DNA of 55,999 nt from Moraxellaceae bacterium. Lineage in GTDB: Bacteria > Pseudomonadota > Gammaproteobacteria > Pseudomonadales > Moraxellaceae. The position numbers and the translations under genes are program-made. Of this stretch, positions 31,813 to 43,121 are shown piece by piece. Numbering within the stretch: position 1 is the first letter of the stretch; each line of letters opens with the position of its first letter. The notes beneath the pieces are model-generated. The model searched no databases and was not told the DNA's origin. It saw only the letters and a list, made by a program, of their open reading frames with translations. Location: assembly GCA_020697295.1 (NCBI GenBank), contig JAJFBF010000017.1:1-55999 (forward strand). Reading direction: 5' to 3'.

Positions 31813-32637
31813 TCACTTAACACGAAAACCAACAACCAATTCCGTGGTTAGTCTTTGAATTTCTTTCCAATGTGGAAGAAGAGCTTTTCTGTAATTAATT
31901 TGAACATGAGCCCTAATATCCGGGCGCAAATTGAAATATTGCTGACATCGCTCTGCGTCATGCTCGCGGTTTCCGCACTCTATTAGCGTCAAGACTTTTC
32001 CGTCTTTACCCTTAAATACATAAATATTTCGATCTCTCAAATCCGCCCCACGACCAAAATTTATTTTACGCTTCTCAATATCAACCCCAGAGCCCGTCGT
32101 GGCATATCCAACCAACCCATGAACATCATTTTTCATGGGAGCATAAATAATGCATTTCGACTTACAAGTTCTAGAAGCGCTCAAATGGTAGTCCAACTTA
32201 CGATCCAGGAAGCCATCCCCGCCACTGCCATATGAGTCACCAGAGCTGATTACAACTCGCATCCAAGTTGTAGTGAAAATGCTTTCCCCCGTTCGAGCTC
32301 CCGCCCCAAGAGATGCCATATCCGGATAGCGCACCTGAAATCCAAGTCTATTTATCTTTGACTTATAGTTTTTCCGCCCGCCATCAAAATCAAATTTATC
32401 TGAGAAAGATGAGTCCCTGCTGTATCCCATAAGATTGGTGTATACCTTTGGAATTACAACAGGAACTCCTCCAAGATCTCCGATGGCTGCCCCTCTATCA
32501 TCACTTGCCCTAGCAATACTCTGAAATGCGATAACCAGAACAAGAGAAATAAAAGCTATAATTGAAATAGTCACAGCCTTAGAAAGAAAATTATTAAGCT
32601 TATCTTTAATGAATTTTTGCATTTTTATGATGCTCAC
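31813..32637 (-). CDS. AT-rich membrane-anchored protein, resembles type VI lipase immunity proteins
   Basis: A 274-residue protein. Residues 21-41 form a membrane anchor or uncleaved signal; the rest is probably periplasmic, with Cys pairs (RTCKSKC, IECGNREHDAERC). The pattern GGVPVVIPK...(charged)...LGFQVRYPDMASL...GDGFLDRKL...KDGKVLTLIECGN...C matches, from memory, the immunity proteins found beside Tle-type phospholipase effectors of type VI secretion. No effector, vgrG or PAAR gene lies in the window, so it would be an orphan. The gene is clearly AT-rich compared with all its neighbours, a sign of recent transfer. It follows the type I secretion adaptor gene on the same strand after 43 bases. 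Confidence 0.55.
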   Translation of the reverse strand: MSIIKMQKFIKDKLNNFLSKAVTISIIAFISLVLVIAFQSIARASDDRGAAIGDLGGVPVVIPKVYTNLMGYSRDSSFSDKFDFDGGRKNYKSKINRLGFQVRYPDMASLGAGARTGESIFTTTWMRVVISSGDSYGSGGDGFLDRKLDYHLSASRTCKSKCIIYAPMKNDVHGLVGYATTGSGVDIEKRKINFGRGADLRDRNIYVFKGKDGKVLTLIECGNREHDAERCQQYFNLRPDIRAHVQINYRKALLPHWKEIQRLTTELVVGFRVK

Positions 32638-32680
32638 TATTTCTATAAACCAATGCGCTTCTTAAAACTTGAAATTAGCA

Positions 32681-34084
32681 TTATCTCTCTCTAACACTCT
32701 CGCTTCCATACTGCAGAACTGGACTCATAAAATAGTCGATAACTCGTCTGGTCCCCGTCTTGATCTCCACCGTCACCGCCATCCCCGGCACCAGCGGCAC
32801 CCGCTTCCCCTCCACCCCGATCCACGCCTGATCCATCAACACCCGCGTCTGGTACAGCAGCCCACGCTTCTCGTCCGCCACCGCATCCAGTGACACGTTC
32901 AGCACCTTGCCTTCCATGATCCCGTAGCGGGTAAAGGGAAACGCCTCGACCTTGACCTCGGCCACCTGCCCCTTGCTCACAAAGCCGATGTCCTTGTTCT
33001 CCAGCATGGCCTCGATCTCCAGCCGCTCATTGGCCGGTACGATCACCAGCAGGGGCTGCGCCTCGGTCACCACGCCACCCTCGGTATGCACCGCCAGCTG
33101 CTGCACGGTGCCGTCCACCGGCGCGCGCAACTCCAGCAGCTCGCTGCGGCTCTGCAGCTTGATGCCCTCCTGCTGCCACTGCGCCAGCTGCTGCTCGGCC
33201 TGCACGAGCTGTTCCCGGGTCTGGCGGACAAAGCCGGCCACCATCGCTTCGCGCTGTTCCCGCTGCCGCGCCACCAGGCTGTCGGTCTCCAGCAGGCGCT
33301 TGCGCTGCACGTCGATTTCCTTGGCGGTCTCGGTGCGGCGGTTCTCGGCCTCCAGATAGTCGTGCCGCGGCACGTAGTTCTTCTCCAGCAGACGCTTGAG
33401 GTCCGAGGCGCGCTGCTCGTGCAGAGGATACAGCGCCTGCAGCTTGTTCAGGGTTTCCTGGGTGGTGGCCTGCTGCGCCTGCAGGTGCAGGGCCTCGGCC
33501 TCGCTGGCGAGGAGCTGGCTGCGGAAAGCCTGGAACTCGGAGGTCAGCAGGCGGTTGGCCTCCATCAGGTTCGCGGCGGGCAGCCTGGTGGAGGCCGGAA
33601 TGGGTCGGGCAGTCAGCGCCTTGCGCTGCACGGCCTCGAGCAGGGAGCGGGCACGGGCGGCGGCCAGGGTGGCGTCGACGAGGCTGCTGTGGGCCTTCTG
33701 CTGCTCGGCGCCCAGCTCGGTCGCGTCCAGCTCGATCAGGAGCTGGCCCTTTTTCACCTGCATGCCGTCGCGCACCAGCAGGCGCTTGACCACGGCGCGC
33801 TCGTAGGGCTGCACCACCTTGACCTGGCCGGAGGGCACGATCTTGCCCTGGGCCACTGCGATGATGTCGAGCTGGCCGAAGATGGCCCAGAGCAGGGCGA
33901 TCACGACAAAGGCGATGGTGCCCCACAAAATCCAGCGCGCGGTATGCGAGGGCGGCGTCTCCATCAACTCGAGCGCGGCGGGCAGGAACTCGAGCTCGGA
34001 CTGCAGGCGCTGCTCGGGAGCCATGCGGTCGCGCTCGGCCCAGGCGGCGCGGAAGACGGTTTTGTATTTTTCGCGGAGAGTCAT
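32681..34084 (-). CDS. HlyD-family type I secretion periplasmic adaptor
   Basis: A 467-residue membrane fusion protein linking the inner-membrane ABC exporter to a TolC-type channel. A short cytoplasmic N-terminus, one membrane helix (about 50-70), the lipoyl-like segment GKIVPSGQVKVVQPYERAVVKRLLVRDGMQVKKGQ, a long coiled-coil hairpin (about 125-300) and the second lipoyl half plus beta-barrel (ELRAPVDGTVQQL, FPFTRYGIMEGKV) are in the expected order. LYQTRVLMDQ and PGMAVTVEIKTG...VIDYFMSPV are typical of the RTX HlyD end. It is downstream of the ABC exporter gene on the same strand; a hairpin repeat lies between them. Confidence 0.92.
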   Translation of the reverse strand: MTLREKYKTVFRAAWAERDRMAPEQRLQSELEFLPAALELMETPPSHTARWILWGTIAFVVIALLWAIFGQLDIIAVAQGKIVPSGQVKVVQPYERAVVKRLLVRDGMQVKKGQLLIELDATELGAEQQKAHSSLVDATLAAARARSLLEAVQRKALTARPIPASTRLPAANLMEANRLLTSEFQAFRSQLLASEAEALHLQAQQATTQETLNKLQALYPLHEQRASDLKRLLEKNYVPRHDYLEAENRRTETAKEIDVQRKRLLETDSLVARQREQREAMVAGFVRQTREQLVQAEQQLAQWQQEGIKLQSRSELLELRAPVDGTVQQLAVHTEGGVVTEAQPLLVIVPANERLEIEAMLENKDIGFVSKGQVAEVKVEAFPFTRYGIMEGKVLNVSLDAVADEKRGLLYQTRVLMDQAWIGVEGKRVPLVPGMAVTVEIKTGTRRVIDYFMSPVLQYGSESVRER

Positions 34085-34119
34085 GCGGTTTTTGCCTTGT
34101 CGTGCTGTTGGGCCTCTTG

Positions 34120-34188
34120 GGCCTGTCTCAAAGGGGCATTCTGCATCTTCGAGGTCGGGATGATTCCCGACCTACTGGAATGGGCTCT
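34120..34188 (+). repeat. hairpin repeat, copy 5 (inside the exporter operon)
   Basis: GCCTGTCTCAAAGGGGCATT, spacer, AGGTCGGGATGATTCCCGACCT, ACTGGAATGGGCTC. It sits in the 121 bases between the ABC exporter and HlyD genes, in the same orientation as the other copies, and may form a hairpin in the transcript. Confidence 0.75.
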
Positions 34189-34205
34189 TGTTGGCCTTCA
34201 ATGCT

Positions 34206-36371
<2,166 letters not shown>

Positions 36372-36705
36372 AATTCATCCCTGAAAATACGACGCAAGAA
36401 GAAGCAGCCGCCGCGCCCGCCTCTCATCCCTGAGGGAGCTGGCCCGGCACCGGGCGGAGGGACGGGCCGGCGCCGGCCACTGCTCCGGTAATCCGCCCCG
36501 GTTGGCAGTGCGCGCGACTTTATGCCCCACAGTTATGAAACGAAACCGTGAGAAAGAACCAGCCGGCGTCACTGGAGCGCGGCCACCCTATCTTTAAGAG
36601 GTATTGCCTTCTCTATAGAAGGCATCGACGCTAAACGGTTTGGCTGCCGGCCTTCGGCCGCCCCGTCGCGCCGCCGGACGCGACCTTTACGGGTACCGCA
36701 ATACC
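36372..36705. other. divergent intergenic region between exporter and histidine kinase
   Basis: 334 bases with no supported gene. It must contain the promoters of both flanking genes. The only structure I see is a small hairpin at 36606-36623, GCCTTC-TCTATA-GAAGGC, about 85 bases before the kinase start. Confidence 0.5.
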
Positions 36706-38874
36706 ATGCCGCAACGCCTTTCCCCTGCCAGCGGATTCGTGCTGGCCCTGCTCGTGGCCGCCGCCCTGCTCTCCCTCGTCATTTCGTTCGCCATGCGCCA
36801 GCCGGCCCTCGGCCTGCAACTGCGCTGGGACGATGCCGCCGGCGGCGCCCGGGTACTGGCCAGCCACGGGCCGGCGGCCGCCATCCCGGAGGGCACGCTG
36901 CTGAACGCGGTCACCGCCGGCGGTGACTATCTGGCGCTGGCTCGCACTGACCTTGTTGCGGAGCCCGCCTCCGCCCTGCCCACCCTCAGCGCCTACGATG
37001 CCTTTCTCGCCCGCCAGGAAGCGCTCAGCCGCTTGCAGGCGCAACCGTCGCTGACCTTCATCGACAGCACCGGCCATCCCCATGCCCTCACGCCCCTGCC
37101 CTCCCGGGGCGTCTTCACCCTCCCGGTGGAATTCTGGGTACAACTGGCCGTGGGCCTCTTTGCATGGCTGATCGCCGCCGGGGTGTGGATCTTCCGGCGC
37201 GAGGAGGCCAGCGCCCGCTACCTGCTGTTGAGTGGCCTCAGCACCCTGGTCTTCGCCCCGTTCGCGGCGGTGTACAGCACCCGCGAGCTGGCCTTGCCCG
37301 GGGAGCAGTTCCGCTGGCTCTGCGACCTCAACTTCCTGGGCGGCTGCCTGTACAGCGCCGCCATGCTGGCGCTGCTCTGGTACTACCCGAAGCGGCTGGG
37401 CCGGCTGGCCCTGGGGCCGCTGGTGATCGCGGCCTTCGGGCTGTGGTGGGTAGCGCAGGAGCTGCGCTTCATTGATTCGATGTTCATGGGGCGGCGCTCG
37501 CTGGTGCTGCTGGCCCTGCTCGCGACCGTGGCGCTGGGCGTGGCGCAGTGGCGCGGCACCCGGCGCGATCCGGTGGCGCGGGCGGCGCTGCAGTGGTTCC
37601 TGCTGGCCTGGCTGCTGGGCACCACGCTGTTTGCCGCGCTCATCTTCGTGCCGCAGGTCTTTGGCGTGCGCACCGACCACCTGCAGGGCTATGCCTTCCT
37701 GCTGTTCCTGCTGGTCTATGGCGGGCTGGCCTTCGGCATCCTGCGTTTCCGGTTGTTCAACCTGGGCGAGTGGTGGTTCCGCATCCTGCTCTGGGTGATC
37801 GGTGCCATTGTGTTCGTGGTGCTGGACCTCTTTTTGCTGCTCATGCTGAACCTGGGCTCGACGGTGTCGCTCAGCCTCTCGCTGCTGGTCTGCGGTTTTT
37901 TGTGGCTGCCGCTGCGCGGCTGGCTGTGGACGCGACTGGTGCAGAAAAACCTCCCGCAAAAAGAAGAACTGTTCCGGCGCGTGCTTGACATTTCATTGTC
38001 AATCTCCAACGAGGAGCGCTCACAACGCTGGCACGCCTTGCTGACCCTGTTGTTCGATCCGCTGGAAGTGGACGTCGTTTCCGGCACCGTGTCGCGCCCG
38101 CAACTACACGACGACGGGCTGCGACTCGCGCTGCCGGCGCAAGGCGCGCAGGTGCCGGCTTTGCAACTGTCCTGGCCGGAGGGCGGGCGCCGCCTGTTCA
38201 CGCCGCGCGATGTGGCGCTCGCAAATGAAATCATCGACATGCTGCGCCACGCCGACGCCAGCCGCGACGCCTACAACCAGGGCGTGCGCGAGGAGCGCAC
38301 GCGCATCGCGCGCGACCTGCACGACGACATCGGCGCGCGCCTGCTCGACGGCCTGCACCAGGACGACATCCGGGAAACGCGGGAAGCCATCCGCCAGGCG
38401 ATCACGGAAATGCGCACGCTCATCAACGGCCTGACCGGCGCCGACCTGCAACTGGACGCTGCCATCGCCGAATTGCGTCACGAGGCCTCGCTGCGCCTCG
38501 AGGCCGCCGGCATCACGCTCGACTGGCCGCCGAGCGCCAGCCATGCGGAGCAGGCATTGGATTTTCGCCGCTACCGGCATTATCTTTCGATGGTGCGCGA
38601 AATCATCAGCAACATCATCCGCCACTCGGCGGCCACGGCCGTGCAGGTCAGCATCCACCGCGAAGCCGGCCATCTTGTCACCACCATCCGCGACAACGGC
38701 CACGGCCTGGATAGCGATTCCACGCTGGCCGGCAAGGGTTTTTACAACCTCCAGGGGCGCGCGGCGGAACTCGGCGGCCGTATCGATATCGACAGCGCCA
38801 GTGAAGGCACCTGCCTGCGTATCGAGTTCCCGCTTACCGCCCTCCCTGCCAACGAACAGGAGGCCCGCGCATGA
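36706..38874 (+). CDS. membrane sensor histidine kinase (NarL-type system)
   Basis: A 722-residue sensor. An N-terminal membrane helix (about 6-25) is followed by an extracytoplasmic segment of ~115 residues (about 30-142), then seven or so hydrophobic helices (about 143-400). The cytoplasmic part has a HisKA_3 dimerisation helix with His539 in RIARDLHDDIGARLL, and an HATPase with N-box EIISNIIRHS, DNGHGLD and GFYNLQGRAAELGG. ATG 36706 is the first Met consistent with a clean signal-anchor; the frame is open 22 codons upstream with Arg-rich sequence. Its stop overlaps the response regulator start in ATGA (38871-38874). The stimulus is unknown. Confidence 0.88.
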   Translation: MPQRLSPASGFVLALLVAAALLSLVISFAMRQPALGLQLRWDDAAGGARVLASHGPAAAIPEGTLLNAVTAGGDYLALARTDLVAEPASALPTLSAYDAFLARQEALSRLQAQPSLTFIDSTGHPHALTPLPSRGVFTLPVEFWVQLAVGLFAWLIAAGVWIFRREEASARYLLLSGLSTLVFAPFAAVYSTRELALPGEQFRWLCDLNFLGGCLYSAAMLALLWYYPKRLGRLALGPLVIAAFGLWWVAQELRFIDSMFMGRRSLVLLALLATVALGVAQWRGTRRDPVARAALQWFLLAWLLGTTLFAALIFVPQVFGVRTDHLQGYAFLLFLLVYGGLAFGILRFRLFNLGEWWFRILLWVIGAIVFVVLDLFLLLMLNLGSTVSLSLSLLVCGFLWLPLRGWLWTRLVQKNLPQKEELFRRVLDISLSISNEERSQRWHALLTLLFDPLEVDVVSGTVSRPQLHDDGLRLALPAQGAQVPALQLSWPEGGRRLFTPRDVALANEIIDMLRHADASRDAYNQGVREERTRIARDLHDDIGARLLDGLHQDDIRETREAIRQAITEMRTLINGLTGADLQLDAAIAELRHEASLRLEAAGITLDWPPSASHAEQALDFRRYRHYLSMVREIISNIIRHSAATAVQVSIHREAGHLVTTIRDNGHGLDSDSTLAGKGFYNLQGRAAELGGRIDIDSASEGTCLRIEFPLTALPANEQEARA

Positions 38875-39521
38875 ACCCGCGCGTCCTCATCGTCGAAGAC
38901 CAGGCCCACATTGCCGTCAGGATGTGCGACTTGTTGCAAGACGCCTTGCCGAATGCGCAGGCGGCGATCGCCGGCAGCCTGCAGCAGGCGCGCGCGCTGC
39001 TGGCCCGGGACGCGTGGACGCTGGCGCTGGTCGACCTCGGGCTGCCCGACGGCTCCGGCCTCGATCTCATCACGCACATCCGGCAGCAGCACGCCGGAAT
39101 CTCTGTCGTCGTGATCACCGTGCATGATGACGACGAGCATCTGTTCGCGGCACTGGCCGCGGGCGCGCAGGGCTATCTGCTCAAGGAGCAGACGGATGAC
39201 ATGCTGGTGCTGCAACTGCGCCTCTGGTCGCAGGGACAACCGCCGCTGTCACCGCGCATGGCGACGCGCATCCTCGAACACTTCCGGCGGGAAGCGGCGC
39301 CCGTTTCGTCAGCCGCCGCCGCTGTATCATTGACACCGCGCGAGAGCGAAGTTCTGCGCTGCATCGGACGCGGCCTGCGCGTCCATGAGACCGCATTGCT
39401 GCTGGGTGTCGCGGACAGCACCGTCATGAGCTTCGTCAAAAGCATCTACAGCAAGCTCAACATCAGCTCGCGCGCCGAGGCCGCGCTGGAGGCGGCGCGA
39501 CGGGGCCTGACCACCCCTTAA
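38871..39521 (+). CDS. NarL/FixJ-type response regulator
   Basis: A 216-residue partner of the kinase. The receiver domain has Glu9-Asp10, the phosphoacceptor Asp55 (LALVDLGLPDGSG) and Lys105 (GYLLKEQ). The LuxR-type HTH is at about 150-212 (LTPRESEVLRCIGRGL, ADSTVMSFVKSIYSKL, SSRAEAALEAARRG). Four-base overlap with the kinase gene gives translational coupling. A separate gene encoding almost the same HTH follows 130 bases downstream. Confidence 0.92.
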   Translation: MNPRVLIVEDQAHIAVRMCDLLQDALPNAQAAIAGSLQQARALLARDAWTLALVDLGLPDGSGLDLITHIRQQHAGISVVVITVHDDDEHLFAALAAGAQGYLLKEQTDDMLVLQLRLWSQGQPPLSPRMATRILEHFRREAAPVSSAAAAVSLTPRESEVLRCIGRGLRVHETALLLGVADSTVMSFVKSIYSKLNISSRAEAALEAARRGLTTP

Positions 39522-39650
39522 GCGGTATTTATTTGCTCCATATCATGCCGTTTGTCCCCCAACCCCCTGTTTCCGGGGTAACGCTTCTTTACAGACCTTT
39601 CATAGACTGCGCCTAATCAAATGGTTAGTAGCTTGTTGCGCAGGATTGCC

Positions 39651-39878
39651 ATGGCTTCAAAAGAGATGCTCCACGCTCCACTCTTGGTTGAATTGTCGCG
39701 TAGGGAAACGGAAGTACTGATCTGTATCAGCAAGGGACTTCGTGTATCAGACACGGCCCGTCACCTGGGGCTCGCCGACAGCACGGTCGCGAGCTATATC
39801 AAGAACCTTTATCGCAAGCTGCACGTCACTTCGCGGGCCGAAGCCGCGGTGGAAGCCGTTCGTCGCGGATTGCTCTGA
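39651..39878 (+). CDS. stand-alone LuxR-type HTH protein
   Basis: A 75-residue protein consisting of little more than a GerE/LuxR DNA-binding domain: LSRRETEVLICISKGLRVSD, ADSTVASYIKNLYRKL, SRAEAAVEAVRRGLL. Roughly 60 percent of positions match the HTH of the adjacent response regulator by eye, so it looks like a duplicated and trimmed output domain. ATG 39651 has AGGA six bases upstream; an ATG 30 bases earlier is also in frame. With no receiver it could compete for the regulator's sites or act constitutively. It lies between the two-component genes and the lipoprotein gene. Confidence 0.8.
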   Translation: MASKEMLHAPLLVELSRRETEVLICISKGLRVSDTARHLGLADSTVASYIKNLYRKLHVTSRAEAAVEAVRRGLL

Positions 39879-39999
39879 CGGCAGGTCACCCCGCTCCCCG
39901 ATACAGGGGAAGCGCGCCAGCAGCCGACTTTCTTACACTCCCTGAACCTTTTTCCGGAGGCCTGCCGCCGGAATTGTGTCATTTTCAGGGAGTGGAACC

Positions 40000-42228
40000 A
40001 TGCCTAGAAGTATTCTCGCGGCCACCGCCGCGCTGCTGCTGGCTGCCTGCGGCAGCGACAGTCCGACCGCCAGCGGCCCCGCCGACACCCTGACCGGCAC
40101 CGCCGCCACCGGCGCCCCGGTGGTCGGCGCCAGCGTCACCGCCAGGTGCAGTTCCGGTGCGACCTTCGCGACCACCACCCGCAGCAGCGGCAAGTACGGC
40201 ATGGTGGTGCCCTCCGGCGCTTTCCCCTGTGCAGTACAGCTGAGCGGCGGCAGCCTGCCGGCCGGCACCACCGCCCTGCACTCCTTCGCGCCCGCCCCCG
40301 GCATCGCCAACATCACGCCACTGACCGACCTGGCCCTCGCCCTGCGGGTCAACGCCAGCACCGGCCAGTCCCTGGCCACCTGGTTCGGCACTCCCACCAA
40401 CTGGTCCGGCATCGAGTCCGCCCTCGGCGATTCGGTGGACGACCTGCGCGACGCCCTGCTGGCCGCCGGCTATACCTTGCCCGCGACCTGGACGCCCGGC
40501 AGCACCACCCCCATCACCAGCGGCTTTACCCCCGATCCCGCGAGTGACGCCATGGACCAGTTGCTGGAGGCGCTGGCCACCGCCATTGCCGACCCCGGCA
40601 GCAGCCTGGCCGACTACAACGCCCTGCTCGCCGCCTTCACCGCCGCGCCCACGCTGCCCGCCGCCGCCGACCCCGGCCTCACCGGCGACGGCGCCGCCCT
40701 CGGCGACAGCGACGGCGCCACCGGCACGCTCAATGCCACGGTGTACACCCATACCGCCAATGTGCAGTGGAGTGCGCTTGTCGCCGGCTCCTTCGGGGCC
40801 TTCAAGGAAGCCGACGACAGCTTTGACGCCCTCACCCGCTGGCAGCTCACCGGCCTGCCCGCCAGTGTTGGCACCTACGCCTGCAAGAGCGACAGCCAGG
40901 GCCTGCTGCCGCGCGTGCAACTGCAGGTGGCGGGCGTGCTGCGGGACACCGCGCCCACCGGCGGCAGCTGCGTCATCAAGATCATCTCGGTAAGCGACAA
41001 CTACATCACCGGCCAGTTCAAGGCGACCCTGGTCGACATCAACGGCAACGTGGTCGGCACTGTCAGCGACGGCTTCTTCCGCAAGGCCGCGGCCACCGGC
41101 GGTGGCGGCAGCCTTCCCGAGGGCGAGGAAGGCGCGTCCTTCACGATCGACGATGTGGACTACCGCTACACCGGCGCCTATGCCAATGACTACGACGGCT
41201 TCCAGGGCATGACCGCGCTGCCGGCGGAAGCGGGCAGCCCGGGCTATCCGATCGGCATCCAGATCCACACGTTGCCCTCCACCACCGGCACCTATGCCTG
41301 TGACGACGAGGCCGATGGCAGCAACGCCTATCGCAAGATCAATATGTGGTTCTACTGGAACGGCAAGTACTACACCGCCGGCAACCGCGCCAATCCGGCC
41401 GCCGGCCCGGCCGGCAGCAGTTGCAGCATCACCCTGACGTCGGTGGGCGATACGCTGGCGGGCAGTTTCAGCGGCACTTTCGTGGCCAGCGACGACAGCA
41501 GCATCACGGTCAGTAACGGCCTCTTCCGCTTCATCGATGAAACCGCGCCCATGGGCGTGCCCGCGCACGTCACCGCCATGGTGGGCACCTACTCGGCCAA
41601 GGTGTCGCAAGGCAACGCCACGCTGGGCTACACCCTCGGCAATGACCTCAACGTCATCATCGAGGGCAACGGCGACATCACCGTGGGCACGCACACCTTC
41701 ACCTACGGCGACTACACGGCCGCGGGCACCGGGACGGGCCGCGAATCCAACTACACCTTCCAGATGCCGGGTGGCATCAAGCTCACCATCTACAACAACG
41801 GCACCACCCCGACGGCTTTTGCCATCGAGGAAGGCGATAACACCATGCGGGCCGTCGTGCGTCCGCTGCCGGCTGGCCTGGTCGACATGTTTGCCGACTT
41901 GCTGGCCAACCCCTCGCATAACCTGAAGGCCTTCAGCGCGGCATTCTTCCCCAACTGCACCGGTCACGCACTCACCTTCACCGGTAGCGCCAACCCTGAC
42001 AGCCCCAGCCTCTACTACCAGTCGCCGGGTGCCTACGAGCAATTCGCTGATGGCTATTCGCGCTACAGCGAATCGGGCGGCGACCGCATCCTGGCCAACT
42101 ATTACGGCCGGCTCGTGCTGAAGGAGAACGGCTATATTGTGTGGTATGCCTACAACGGCAACGGCAACGAATATGGTGAGTACTGGACCGACGATCCGAC
42201 GGTGATCGCAGCCAACTGCCCCACCTGA
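40000..42228 (+). CDS. large secreted lipoprotein with repeated beta domains, function unknown
   Basis: A 742-residue predicted lipoprotein: signal MPRSILAATAALLLAAC with lipobox Cys17. Next comes a transthyretin-like segment (TGTAATGAPVVGASVTARC, SGKYGMVVPSG). After a helical stretch (about 95-230) two similar beta-rich modules follow, each with a Cys pair: GTYACKSD...GGSCVIKIISVSD...ITGQF...VSDGFFRK and GTYACDDE...GSSCSITLTSVGD...LAGSF...VSNGLFRF. A third, Cys-free beta module (NDLNVIIEGNGDITVG) and a C-terminal domain with aromatic residues end the chain. Start 40000 has CAGGGA nine bases upstream. It is a single gene followed by a terminator. Outer-membrane or surface location is likely; role unknown. 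Confidence 0.8.
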   Translation: MPRSILAATAALLLAACGSDSPTASGPADTLTGTAATGAPVVGASVTARCSSGATFATTTRSSGKYGMVVPSGAFPCAVQLSGGSLPAGTTALHSFAPAPGIANITPLTDLALALRVNASTGQSLATWFGTPTNWSGIESALGDSVDDLRDALLAAGYTLPATWTPGSTTPITSGFTPDPASDAMDQLLEALATAIADPGSSLADYNALLAAFTAAPTLPAAADPGLTGDGAALGDSDGATGTLNATVYTHTANVQWSALVAGSFGAFKEADDSFDALTRWQLTGLPASVGTYACKSDSQGLLPRVQLQVAGVLRDTAPTGGSCVIKIISVSDNYITGQFKATLVDINGNVVGTVSDGFFRKAAATGGGGSLPEGEEGASFTIDDVDYRYTGAYANDYDGFQGMTALPAEAGSPGYPIGIQIHTLPSTTGTYACDDEADGSNAYRKINMWFYWNGKYYTAGNRANPAAGPAGSSCSITLTSVGDTLAGSFSGTFVASDDSSITVSNGLFRFIDETAPMGVPAHVTAMVGTYSAKVSQGNATLGYTLGNDLNVIIEGNGDITVGTHTFTYGDYTAAGTGTGRESNYTFQMPGGIKLTIYNNGTTPTAFAIEEGDNTMRAVVRPLPAGLVDMFADLLANPSHNLKAFSAAFFPNCTGHALTFTGSANPDSPSLYYQSPGAYEQFADGYSRYSESGGDRILANYYGRLVLKENGYIVWYAYNGNGNEYGEYWTDDPTVIAANCPT

Positions 42229-42283
42229 GCGGAGGCGGCGGCCTGTGCCGCCGCCGACCGTGAGGGCTTTCTCGCGCGTGACG

Positions 42284-42309
42284 AAGGGCGGCCTGTGGCC
42301 GCCCTTTTT
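42284..42309 (+). terminator. terminator after the lipoprotein gene
   Basis: AAGGGCGGCC (42284-42293), loop TGT, GGCCGCCCTT (42297-42306), then TTT. Perfect 10-bp stem. Confidence 0.88.
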
Positions 42310-42490
42310 CATGGGCGCCTCTTGCGCGCCGGTCGCCACACTTCCCAACAATTCGCTGCAAAACTGGCGTGAGCCTGCGATTGAATAAATGGCCGCCGGA
42401 CGCCGTAATCAGCTGGCTCGTTGCGCAGGGTGTTGCACGGCCCGGTTTAGTCACCGGTATTTTTCCAAGGATGAGTTCGGGAGGATTTCC

Positions 42491-43096
42491 ATGGCCGTGC
42501 TGCTGCCCGCCTTGCTCGTGCTCCTGTTGCTCCCGTTCGCGGGCGGCGGTCCGGCTGCGGCAGAGGCGCCTGGCGTGACGGCCGATGTTGCCCGGGTCGC
42601 CACCCCGCAGGACCGCAGCTTTATCGACCTGTTTCTGCGCGCGGCCTTTGCCGCCATCGAGGCAGGCGAGCTCGCCCGGGCCCAGAGCCCGCAGACCACC
42701 GTGCGCGATTACGGTTCGACGCTCGCCCGCCATTACGAAGACGCGAGCCGGCAACTGGCCCGCCTCGCCGCTCCACTGCACCTGCCGCCCCTGCCCGACG
42801 AGCCGGACAGTGAGCACAAAGCCTCGGCCGATCGCCTGCGGCGGGCCGGGCCGGCGCGATTTGACCAGCAGTTCCTCGCGACGCAGGTGCGCGAGCTGCA
42901 AGACCTGATCCGGATTCTCGAGATCGAGGCCACGACCGGTGACCACCTCGCGCTCCGGAAATTTGCCACCCGCCTGCTGCCCGAGACGCATGACCACCTG
43001 CTGCAGGCGCGGACGCTCGCGGCCACGCTGCCCGGCGCTGTCCCCCTCACCGGCCCCGCAGAAGCGGCCGCCGCCCCTTCCCCCCCCGGGCGCTAG
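42491..43096 (+). CDS. DUF4142 family exported protein (first of two)
   Basis: A 201-residue protein with a signal peptide (MAVLLPALLVLLLLPFAGGG, cleavage probably near AAAEA). The mature part is a four-helix, ferritin-like DUF4142 fold: TPQDRSFIDLFLRAAFAAIEAGELA, VRDYGSTLARHYEDASRQL, FDQQFLATQVRELQDLIRILEIE, ALRKFATRLLPETHDHLLQA. No complete metal-binding set is obvious. Start 42491 has GGGAGGA six bases upstream. The second DUF4142 gene follows after 25 bases. Function of the family is unknown. Confidence 0.82.
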   Translation: MAVLLPALLVLLLLPFAGGGPAAAEAPGVTADVARVATPQDRSFIDLFLRAAFAAIEAGELARAQSPQTTVRDYGSTLARHYEDASRQLARLAAPLHLPPLPDEPDSEHKASADRLRRAGPARFDQQFLATQVRELQDLIRILEIEATTGDHLALRKFATRLLPETHDHLLQARTLAATLPGAVPLTGPAEAAAAPSPPGR

Positions 43097-43121
43097 CGCG
43101 CCTGCCAAATGGAGATTGGCC

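Noticed and set aside
39985..42351. 788-codon minus-strand frame opposite the lipoprotein gene
   Set aside because: Gly/Val/Ala-rich product without motif; the plus-strand gene has a signal peptide, lipobox, ribosome site and terminator.
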